A stretch of DNA of 48,493 bases from Gammaproteobacteria bacterium. GTDB lineage: Bacteria > Pseudomonadota > Gammaproteobacteria > Steroidobacterales > GCA-2729495. The notes below the pieces were generated by a model. That model was not told the origin of the DNA. It searched no databases and was given only the letters and a program-made list of their open reading frames with translations. Shown piece by piece: positions 8,585 to 15,722 of the stretch (within the stretch, counting starts at the first letter, position 1; each line of letters opens with the position of its first letter). The translations under genes were made by a program, and so were the position numbers. The stretch covers positions 1-48,493 of the forward strand of contig JAJFJS010000099.1 of assembly GCA_021773815.1 (NCBI GenBank), given 5' to 3'.

Positions 8585-9778
8585 ATGCACATGAGCGATT
8601 CCCCGCGCAGCACGGGCAGCATCGCACGCCGTACCGCGCGAGCCGCCGCGCCGTTGATCGTGATCTGGCTCATGAACGGTTGTGTGAGCATGGCGCCCGA
8701 TGAGCCGGCGGCAACAATCGGCCCGGATCGTCTGCTGTCGGGTGACGCACTCGGTGTTTCAGGGGGCGGCAGATTGATGGCTGATGCCGATGTCCTGCGC
8801 CTGAGTCCCGAGATGACGGCCTTCATCGATCAATATGTCGACCGCAATGCGAATGCCTACCTGCAGCTACACCAGTTGATCTACGCCGTGATCGGTGATG
8901 CTACCTTCGGACTTACGTATGACAATCAGACACAGACCGCCGAGGAAACGTTTCGCGACCGGAGCGGGAACTGCCTGTCGTTCACGAACTTGTTTGTATC
9001 GATGGCGCGCGATGTCGGGCTCCGGGTGTCCTATCAGGAGGTCGATATTCCGCCCGACTGGACCGAGAGCGACGGTACTTTTACGTTAAACCGCCACGTG
9101 AATGTGCATGTCGATCTCGGCATGGCCGGCGGTCATGTCGTGGATTTTAATATCGGGGACTTTCGATCAAGTTATGACCGGCGCATTATTTCGGACCAAC
9201 GGGCGCTGGCGCATTTCTTTAACAACAAAGGTGTTCAAGCACTACAGCGCGGCAATGCGGGTGCGGCATTCGCCAACCTGCGACACGCACTGGCGCGTGA
9301 CCCGGAGTTTGCACCGGCCTGGAGCAATCTCGGCACGCTGTATCGCCGGCAGAGGTTATGGACGTATGCCGAGGCGAGTTATTTGCAGGCGCTGGAGGTG
9401 AACCGGAACGAGTACGTGGCCATGAGCAACCTGGCCAGCCTGTATGCGGAGCGGGGCGATGCAGAACGGTCGGCCTGGTTTGAAAAGCGGGCGAGTCGGC
9501 ACCGGATGCGCAATCCGTACTATCGGTTTGGACTCGCGCGCGATGCGTTTCGCGATGGCGACTTCGACAGCGCTATCGGCCACCTGCGTTATGCCGTTCG
9601 CCGCAAACCGCAGGAAGACAGCTTTCATTTTCTGCTGGGCCTGAGTTACCTGCAAAAGGGCGATGCGAAGCGCGCGCGTCCGTGGCTCGACAGGGCTGAG
9701 GCGCTGGCGCAGACCGATGCGCTGAAAAGAAATTACCGGAGCAAGATCGATTTGCTGTTATCGAGTGGCGAGGAATAA
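8585..9778 (+). CDS. Transglutaminase-like TPR protein, probable lipoprotein
   Basis: About 397 residues from the ATG at 8585; ATG 8591 is equally possible and the ORF reaches 8516. The N-terminus is basic, then hydrophobic, ending WLMNGC, an imperfect lipobox, so a lipid-anchored periplasmic protein is likely. The first half has a transglutaminase/cysteine-protease-like core: Cys in GNCLSFTNLF (about 129), His in NRHVNVHVDL (about 169) and Asp in VVDFNIGDF (about 185). This triad is complete in order. From about residue 212 onward come five or so TPR units (for example AFANLRHALARDPEFAPAWS). Similar fusions in proteobacteria are uncharacterised; peptide hydrolysis or crosslinking are both possible. 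It follows the small periplasmic protein gene. Confidence 0.85.
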   Translation: MHMSDSPRSTGSIARRTARAAAPLIVIWLMNGCVSMAPDEPAATIGPDRLLSGDALGVSGGGRLMADADVLRLSPEMTAFIDQYVDRNANAYLQLHQLIYAVIGDATFGLTYDNQTQTAEETFRDRSGNCLSFTNLFVSMARDVGLRVSYQEVDIPPDWTESDGTFTLNRHVNVHVDLGMAGGHVVDFNIGDFRSSYDRRIISDQRALAHFFNNKGVQALQRGNAGAAFANLRHALARDPEFAPAWSNLGTLYRRQRLWTYAEASYLQALEVNRNEYVAMSNLASLYAERGDAERSAWFEKRASRHRMRNPYYRFGLARDAFRDGDFDSAIGHLRYAVRRKPQEDSFHFLLGLSYLQKGDAKRARPWLDRAEALAQTDALKRNYRSKIDLLLSSGEE

Positions 9779-9859
9779 AAGAAGTCAGGGGGCAGGGACA
9801 TTAAGGGGGCAGCTAGCTGATCTCTCGGACGGATGTAGAGAGATGGAAAAATTCAGCTG

Positions 9860-9951
9860 AGAATTAAGGGTCAGTTTACTTATCTCCCGTCAACGTCGTG
9901 TGAGTCATTGACCATCTGTGCGGGGAGATAAGTAAACTGACCCTTAATTCT
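9860..9951. repeat. REP/MITE-like inverted repeat (GTTTACTTATCTCC type)
   Basis: Bases 9860-9888 and 9923-9951 are exact 29-base reverse complements with a 34-base loop. The arms read AGAATTAAGGGTCAGTTTAC and onward to TTATCTCCC. The core AAGGG-(T/A)CAGTTTACTTATCTCC resembles arrays found near RAYT/IS200-type transposases, but no transposase is present here. It fills the gap between two convergent genes, so it may also stop transcription. Confidence 0.85.
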
Positions 9952-9964
9952 CCTGCCACCGCAC

Positions 9965-11203
9965 TTATTCGGCAGCGCGCCGGAACGGTATCTTGAGCGT
10001 CAGCGTTTCGCCGCCGCGCCGGATCTGCATGTCGGCCTCGTCGCCCCAGCGAAAGCCCGACACCAGTTTGCGCATCTGCACCGAGGATTCGACGGGTTGG
10101 CCGTCGAAGCTCAGCAATACGTCGCCGACGAGCAGGCCGGCGCGTTGACCGACGGAGTTTTCGCTGACCTGGATCAGCTTGGTGGGCTCTTTGCCGATGG
10201 ATCCCATCATCGAGACACCGAGCGACGGATACAGGGGTTCGGATTCTTCCGGCAGGCCCCAGATGAAGTTGGCGTAGGAGGCGCGCACGGTTTCGATCGG
10301 CAGGCCATCCTCATCGACGACCGGAAGCGGGATGATCGAGGAGATCTTGCCGTCATACCACGGCGCGACCTGCCGTTCGGCGCCGAGTCCGAAGGTCACG
10401 TGGCCCGAGCCGATCAGCACGACCATGATGGCATCCTTCCCGCCATTGTCTTTTAGCGCCTGCAGCGCATTCCAGCCCATCGTCGCATCCCAGGTCGTCT
10501 GGGCGCGATACATGCCTTCGAGCGCGTCTTTGTCTAATGCCCGGTGCAGCGTATCGTCGGCCTCGAAAAACGCGTTGTACATGCGCCGCTGGTCGTCGGT
10601 GACCGGCACGATTTCGTGCGGGATATGGGCGGCTTCCTCCTCTGTCAGGTTCGCGTAGCCTTTCTTGCGCACGGCCGTGACGACCTCGCGCGGTGAGTTG
10701 ACCGCAAACATGCGCAAACCGTGTTTCTGCGCATACAGAAAAATATCCCGGTAATACTCCCAGCGGTAGCCCCAGTGTTTGTACCAGTCGGCGAGCTGGA
10801 CGAACCCGGCTTCCGTATAAAGCCCGTCGTTCCAGCCGGTGAGAGCCGCCTGCTGCGTATAGGGGAACATCTCGAGGCCGATCAGGACCTCGCGGCCGGC
10901 CCGGTGCAGTTCAGTGATGACACGAAGCTGGACGTCGTGATAGTCCTGATTCGTGTGCGTCTCGCCGACAAACAGCAAGCCGGTGTCTGCCAGTCGCCGT
11001 GCCATCTCGGGCGGCGTGATCAGCTTGCCCGTGCGCGTATCGGTAATCCCGTCGAGAATCAACGGCACCTCGGTGCCGCTGCGGGCCGGATCGCCGATCT
11101 GCATGTGCAGGACGGCCTGATCGGCCTGGGCCGCGCTCATCAGCGCGGCCCAGGCGATCGCGGCCAAGACCATCGTCGAATATAGGAACCGCATCATCGA
11201 CAT
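9965..11203 (-). CDS. ChaN-like (DUF399) periplasmic protein with C-terminal PDZ
   Basis: About 412 residues from the ATG at 11203; ATGs at 11197 and 11194 also fit. A signal peptide ends near AQA (about residue 28). The body is the ChaN/DUF399 fold: LLFVGETHTNQDYHD near residue 74, LIGLEMFPYTQQ, and a SGHVTFGLG motif near residue 275. ChaN of Campylobacter binds stacked haem and is iron-regulated; related members are also suspected hydrolases. The final ~75 residues form a PDZ domain (NSVGQRAGLLVGDVLLSFDG), which suggests a partner or substrate-tethering role in the periplasm. The start lies 11 bases after the stop of the upstream beta-propeller gene, so the two are an operon. The proximity of two TonB receptors is compatible with haem or iron handling (inference). 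Confidence 0.85.
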   Translation of the reverse strand: MSMMRFLYSTMVLAAIAWAALMSAAQADQAVLHMQIGDPARSGTEVPLILDGITDTRTGKLITPPEMARRLADTGLLFVGETHTNQDYHDVQLRVITELHRAGREVLIGLEMFPYTQQAALTGWNDGLYTEAGFVQLADWYKHWGYRWEYYRDIFLYAQKHGLRMFAVNSPREVVTAVRKKGYANLTEEEAAHIPHEIVPVTDDQRRMYNAFFEADDTLHRALDKDALEGMYRAQTTWDATMGWNALQALKDNGGKDAIMVVLIGSGHVTFGLGAERQVAPWYDGKISSIIPLPVVDEDGLPIETVRASYANFIWGLPEESEPLYPSLGVSMMGSIGKEPTKLIQVSENSVGQRAGLLVGDVLLSFDGQPVESSVQMRKLVSGFRWGDEADMQIRRGGETLTLKIPFRRAAE

Positions 11204-11214
11204 GCCGAACCCGC

Positions 11215-12339
11215 TTATTTCGCTGCGGGCGGCGTGATGCCCGGCACCTTGCCGGTCCAGTTCTTCGGTCCCAGGTTGAGTGACGAGACATCCATGACCC
11301 ACGTGTACAGGCCGGACATGAACCGGCCGCCCTCGCTGCGGGCGAACAGCATCTTCGTGCCGTCCGGTGACAGTGACGGGAAGCCGTCGAAGCTGTCGTT
11401 ATACGTCAGTCGCACCGGTTCGCCGCCGGCAAGATCGCCGAGGAAGACTTCCCAGTTATTGTTCTCGATGATGCGCACGAACACATAATGGCGGCCGTCC
11501 GGCGCCGGATAGGGCGCCCAGTTCATGTCGCGATTGAAGGTCCGATGTGTCAGTTGGGTGCCGTCATGCTTGATCGTGAACACCGTCATCGGCGTGGGCT
11601 TGACGCCCGCGGCGATGTCGCTGCGCTTCCAGGCGCGCATCATGATGGTTTCGTTGTCCGGCAGGTAAAACGGTGCGCCTTCCTGCCAGTCGTCCGTGAA
11701 CGTAATACGCTTTTCGTCGGAGCCGTCCGGGCGCATACGCCACAGGTCCATCTTGCCGTCGATCTGGCGGCCGAACACGATCCATTTACCGTTCGGTGAG
11801 ACGGATACTTCGGCCTCGTAGTATTGGTTGTTCGTCAGGCGACGGACGTCACTGCCGTCGAGATTCGACGAATATAACTCGGCGCCCTGTGGGTAATCCG
11901 TGGAGTCCGACCAGTTGCCGATCGGCATGTCCATGTTGTCCTTGGTCGATGTCCAGACCAGTCGCTTGTTGTCGGGGAAGAAGTACGAGCAGGCGTCCTG
12001 ACCTTTGTCGTTGATGCGGCGGACATCGTCGCCCTGATCGGTGAAGGTATAGGTCAGCGCGCCGCTGGCCCGGCCTTCTTTCTTCATTGCTGCAGCGTCC
12101 TGCGTCTGGGCGATGACGTGCAGGTTATCGGGGGCGTAATACGCTTCTGCGGCCTCGGGGATATTCGGAATCTTCCAGACCGGAAGTTCTTTGCCACCGG
12201 CAGTTGCGTTTGCTGCTGCAGACGTCTCGGCCGCATTGGCTGGTTCGTTGATTGCGCAACCGGTCAGGCCGGAGAAACACAGGAATGCAATCAATGGTTG
12301 AAACCATTGGGTTGTCGACGCGTTGCGAGTATTGGTCAT
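11215..12339 (-). CDS. TolB-like WD40/PD40 beta-propeller lipoprotein
   Basis: About 374 residues from the ATG at 12339; the longest ORF begins at 12441. GGAGA lies about 12 bases upstream, and the N-terminus is a lipoprotein signal ending GLTGC (Cys near residue 28). The body has repeated PD40 blades: LYSSNLDGSDVRRLTN, EVSVSPNGKWIVFGRQ, PSLSPDGTKMLFARS. It should be anchored in the outer or inner membrane facing the periplasm, where such propellers bind proteins or peptides. It closely resembles the protein at 42835-43914, which lacks the lipobox. It is the first gene of an operon with the ChaN-like gene and is divergent from a TonB receptor gene. Ligand unknown. Confidence 0.85.
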   Translation of the reverse strand: MTNTRNASTTQWFQPLIAFLCFSGLTGCAINEPANAAETSAAANATAGGKELPVWKIPNIPEAAEAYYAPDNLHVIAQTQDAAAMKKEGRASGALTYTFTDQGDDVRRINDKGQDACSYFFPDNKRLVWTSTKDNMDMPIGNWSDSTDYPQGAELYSSNLDGSDVRRLTNNQYYEAEVSVSPNGKWIVFGRQIDGKMDLWRMRPDGSDEKRITFTDDWQEGAPFYLPDNETIMMRAWKRSDIAAGVKPTPMTVFTIKHDGTQLTHRTFNRDMNWAPYPAPDGRHYVFVRIIENNNWEVFLGDLAGGEPVRLTYNDSFDGFPSLSPDGTKMLFARSEGGRFMSGLYTWVMDVSSLNLGPKNWTGKVPGITPPAAK

Positions 12340-12797
12340 TTGAAGGTGTCTCCAGATAAGTAACTGTGCCTGGCGGCCTCTTGCTTTTGCCGGGCCGCTG
12401 CCCGACCGATGAGACTCGCACCATCGACTGCAGACTGTCAACGCCTGCGCTTGTTCTGACGGGCAGCGAACCCGTCTCGTCCACTCTTCGGCGAATCTGT
12501 GGCAAAACTCCGGGCGGGGCCCGCCGGATTATCCGGCCGAACGGAAGAGATGCCCGGCGCCTTCGCCTTCGCCTTCGGTTTCCCACGCGAGTGCAGCGAG
12601 CGGTCACCGGGTCCTGCCCTGCGATCGACGGGTCGTCAGGCCGGTTTTCCGACACCGACCGAAGTTCTTGTTGCGTCAATGCAAATTCGATTCGCTTAGA
12701 ATCAGTCAAAAATGTACTATGTAAAATCCGCAGCCGGACTCGGGGCCGTTACGCGGTCACTCCGGTTGTTGTTTTTTAGCAACACAGGAGCTGTGCA
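12340..12797. other. Intergenic region between divergent propeller and TonB receptor genes
   Basis: 458 bases without a convincing gene. It contains the perfect palindrome GCCGGAT-T-ATCCGGC at 12523-12537, a possible operator or transcription-affecting hairpin. A threefold hexamer, CGCCTT, is at 12558-12575. An AT-rich stretch at 12676-12725 is where the receptor promoter is expected; no single -35/-10 pair stands out. Confidence 0.5.
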
Positions 12798-15353
12798 ATG
12801 ATCTTCAAACCCCCCGCTGGCGGCCTGCGGCCGCCGGACTGTTTGGCCGCTTTGCTGCTTCCGATGGCCCTGATCGCCTGCAGTACGGTGGCTGCCGCTG
12901 ATGCGCCGAAGGAAGAACTGATCACGATCGGCACGCGAACCGAAGGCCGGACGGCGATCGATTCGCCGGTGCCCGTGGATCTGATCGATAGCGAGGCGAT
13001 GGCGACGACCGGCGCGACCGAAGTCGGCCGCATGCTGCAAACACTCGTGCCGTCGTTCAACTTTTCCAGTTCCTCGATCAGCGACGGCACCGATGCGTTG
13101 CGGCCGGCCACGTTGCGCGGCCTGGGACCGGACCAGACCCTGGTCCTGGTCAACGGCAAGCGTCGGCACGGCAGTGCGCTGATTCACGTCAACACATCGG
13201 TGGGCCGTGGCACGGCCGGCACCGATCTGAACGCGATTCCGGCCAGTGCCATTCAGCGTATCGAAGTGCTGCGCGACGGCGCGTCAGCGCAATACGGTTC
13301 GGATGCGATCGCGGGCGTGATCAACATCGTGCTGAAAGATAACTCAGAGGGCGGGAACGTTCGTGCGTCCTACGGTGAATATACGAAGGGCGATGGCGAT
13401 ACGTATGTCGTCAGCTACAACCAGGGGCTCAGCCTCGGCAGCGACGGGTACCTGAACCTCGATATTGAGTACCGTGACCGCGAGAGCACCAATCGTGCGG
13501 GTCTGACCGGGCAGTGCCAGTACACCTGCACCGATCTGGGCGGTGGAGTATTCGAGTCGACCGATCCGCGCGAAGCGATCTTCCCGCGCCAGAACTTCCG
13601 TATCGGTGACTCAGACTCGCAGCACCTGGCCGGCACGCTGAATCTCGGGCTGCCGATCAATAATTACGTGGAGTTCTACGCATTCGGTACGTTGTCCGAC
13701 CGGGAGAATGAGTCAGCCGGCTTCTATCGCCGCGCGAATCAGGCGGGCAACAACCCGACCTTCCAGTCCGATGGTGTGACGCCCGTCAACAATGGCGCTG
13801 CGTTCTACCCCAGCGGGTTTCTGCCGCTGATCAACACGGACATCACCGATGTGTCGCTCAATGCGGGATTCCAGGGTGAATTTGCCGGGGACTGGCAATG
13901 GGATGCCAGTGTCGGTTACGCGCAGAACCAGTTCGGTTTCTTTATATCGAATTCGGTCAATGCATCGCTGGTCTCGGCGACCGGGACGAGCCCGACCAGC
14001 GCCGATGCGGGTCAACTGGAACTCGGCATGACCACGTTCGATCTCGAATTCGTCAAGCCGCTGAACTGGGGTTCGCTGGCCTTCGGCGCGGCGTACCGTG
14101 AGGACACATATGAGATCAATCCCGGCGAACTGGTGTCGTACGCGGACTTCGATACGATCAACGGTGTATCGATCGGCGTGCTTGATGCCGGCGCGGGCAT
14201 CCAGGTATTCCCGGGCTTCAGTCCGCAGAATGCCGTGGATGAAGACCGCGATGCGTGGTCGCTCTATGTGGACACGGAGTTCGATGCGGTGGATCGTCTG
14301 CTGATCGGCGGCGCCGTGCGCTTCGAGGATTACAGTGATTTCGGCAGCACGCTGAACGGCAAACTCACGGCCGCGTTCGATGTCGTCGACAGCTTCAAGA
14401 TTCGCGGTGCAGTAAGTTCGGGGTTCCGCGCGCCGTCGCTGCAGCAGCAGTTCTTCAACAATACCAGCACGCAGTTCGTGATCGATCCGATGACGATGAT
14501 GACCGTGGCCCAGCAGCGTGGCACGTTCCGCAACGACAGCGCGGTCGCGCAGGCGATTGGGATTCCGAAGCTGGAAGAAGAGACGTCCATGAACTACAGC
14601 GCCGGCTTTATCTGGCAGCCGGCCGACGCCTGGACGATCACCGTTGATCTGTACAAGATCGATATCGATGATCGCATCGTGATCAGCGGTTCCATCGGCA
14701 CGGGTCTGGATCCGGCGCTGGACGCGGCACTGGCGGCAGCCAATGCCAACTCGGGGCAGTTTTTCCTTAACGCGGCCGATACCAGCACCGAGGGCGTGGA
14801 CATCGTTATCGACTACGCCACGGAAGTCTTCGGTGGCACGCTGGACGTGGCGCTGGCCGGCAACCACACGGATACGGACATCGATTCGGTGCAGGCGCCA
14901 AGCAACCTGTCGAGCATCCCGGGGATCCAGGATGTCATATTTACGTCGCAGGATCGCTCGATTCTGACCGAATGGCAGCCCGAGACACACGTCAATCTTT
15001 CCGGCCTGTTCTCGCGTGATGCGTGGAGCTGGAATGCCGCGGTGAGTTACTACGGTGAGTACACGGTGGAAGAGGGCGGACCGACGCGTCAGGAGTTCGA
15101 CGGGAAATTCCTGGTCGACACGCAGTTCCGCTATTCGTTTGACAACGGTGTGTCAGTCAACGTGGGCGGCAACAATATCTTCGATGAGAAGCCCGACATC
15201 AATACAATCGGCCAGTCGCGTGCCGGCACGATCGTGGATGGCAACGGTGACCTCATCGTGCAGTCGGACGGCGTGTTCCAGTATTCACGCCGCTCGGCGC
15301 CTTTCGGCTTCAACGGCGCCTACTTCTACGCGGGGGCTGATTACAGGTTCTGA
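12798..15353 (+). CDS. TonB-dependent outer-membrane receptor
   Basis: An 851-residue receptor whose ATG has AGGAG eleven bases upstream. The signal peptide covers about residues 1-35 (ends AAA). The N-terminal part has ELITIGTRTEGR. The plug at about 45-180 shows ATLRGLGPDQTLVLVNGKRR and IQRIEVLRDGASAQYGSDA. A long beta barrel follows, ending in a canonical aromatic strand (AYFYAGADYRF, terminal Phe). The receptor type is the same as at 5139-7943, but the two are clearly diverged. No signalling domain is seen. It is divergent from the propeller-ChaN operon, and the shared promoter region suggests common regulation. Ligand unknown. A strong terminator follows. Confidence 0.95.
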   Translation: MIFKPPAGGLRPPDCLAALLLPMALIACSTVAAADAPKEELITIGTRTEGRTAIDSPVPVDLIDSEAMATTGATEVGRMLQTLVPSFNFSSSSISDGTDALRPATLRGLGPDQTLVLVNGKRRHGSALIHVNTSVGRGTAGTDLNAIPASAIQRIEVLRDGASAQYGSDAIAGVINIVLKDNSEGGNVRASYGEYTKGDGDTYVVSYNQGLSLGSDGYLNLDIEYRDRESTNRAGLTGQCQYTCTDLGGGVFESTDPREAIFPRQNFRIGDSDSQHLAGTLNLGLPINNYVEFYAFGTLSDRENESAGFYRRANQAGNNPTFQSDGVTPVNNGAAFYPSGFLPLINTDITDVSLNAGFQGEFAGDWQWDASVGYAQNQFGFFISNSVNASLVSATGTSPTSADAGQLELGMTTFDLEFVKPLNWGSLAFGAAYREDTYEINPGELVSYADFDTINGVSIGVLDAGAGIQVFPGFSPQNAVDEDRDAWSLYVDTEFDAVDRLLIGGAVRFEDYSDFGSTLNGKLTAAFDVVDSFKIRGAVSSGFRAPSLQQQFFNNTSTQFVIDPMTMMTVAQQRGTFRNDSAVAQAIGIPKLEEETSMNYSAGFIWQPADAWTITVDLYKIDIDDRIVISGSIGTGLDPALDAALAAANANSGQFFLNAADTSTEGVDIVIDYATEVFGGTLDVALAGNHTDTDIDSVQAPSNLSSIPGIQDVIFTSQDRSILTEWQPETHVNLSGLFSRDAWSWNAAVSYYGEYTVEEGGPTRQEFDGKFLVDTQFRYSFDNGVSVNVGGNNIFDEKPDINTIGQSRAGTIVDGNGDLIVQSDGVFQYSRRSAPFGFNGAYFYAGADYRF

Positions 15354-15380
15354 ACGACGATTCACCGTTTGAGGCATTTC

Positions 15381-15411
15381 AAAGGCGCCGGCATCCGCCG
15401 GCGCCTTTTTT
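15381..15411 (+). terminator. Strong Rho-independent terminator
   Basis: A perfect 12-base stem (15381-15392 with 15397-15408), an ATCC loop and a run of T through 15411 lie 27 bases after the receptor stop codon. Confidence 0.95.
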
Positions 15412-15722
15412 ATGACGGTTGGAAGCGGCCTGCGCCCCGTTTCGAGTTGGCCTTTGGCATCGGGCTGATACCGCCATTGTGACTGCCTGATGGCGTCACC
15501 ACCTAGTGGCGCAAATGGTGGATGGTCGGACTCGGGCTACGGTGTATTAACTCGATGATTTTTCGCTTGAATTTACCCCGGTCAATCGCGAGGTTCTGCT
15601 CGTCTGGAGACCAATCGGCCGCTTGATCCCCGGTGGGTCGCCGCGTATGTTTACGAGTTGCATTTGCCGCCGTTGCGGGCGTTCGGAGGTTGTTCGCAGT
15701 GATAAGAATAAATGGGGGAGTC
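15412..15722. other. Intergenic region upstream of a large Ig-like surface protein
   Basis: About 310 bases with no gene. No riboswitch signature like the one at 28130 was found here. AT-rich stretches near 15536-15580 and 15695-15713 (GTGATAAGAATAAAT) are candidates for promoter and leader sequence. Confidence 0.4.

Noticed and set aside
12558-12575. Threefold CGCCTT hexamer
   Set aside because: Too short and common in GC-rich DNA to be called a functional repeat.
13713-14990. Antisense ORF of 425 codons
   Set aside because: Shadow of the second TonB receptor gene; the receptor frame shows clear family motifs.
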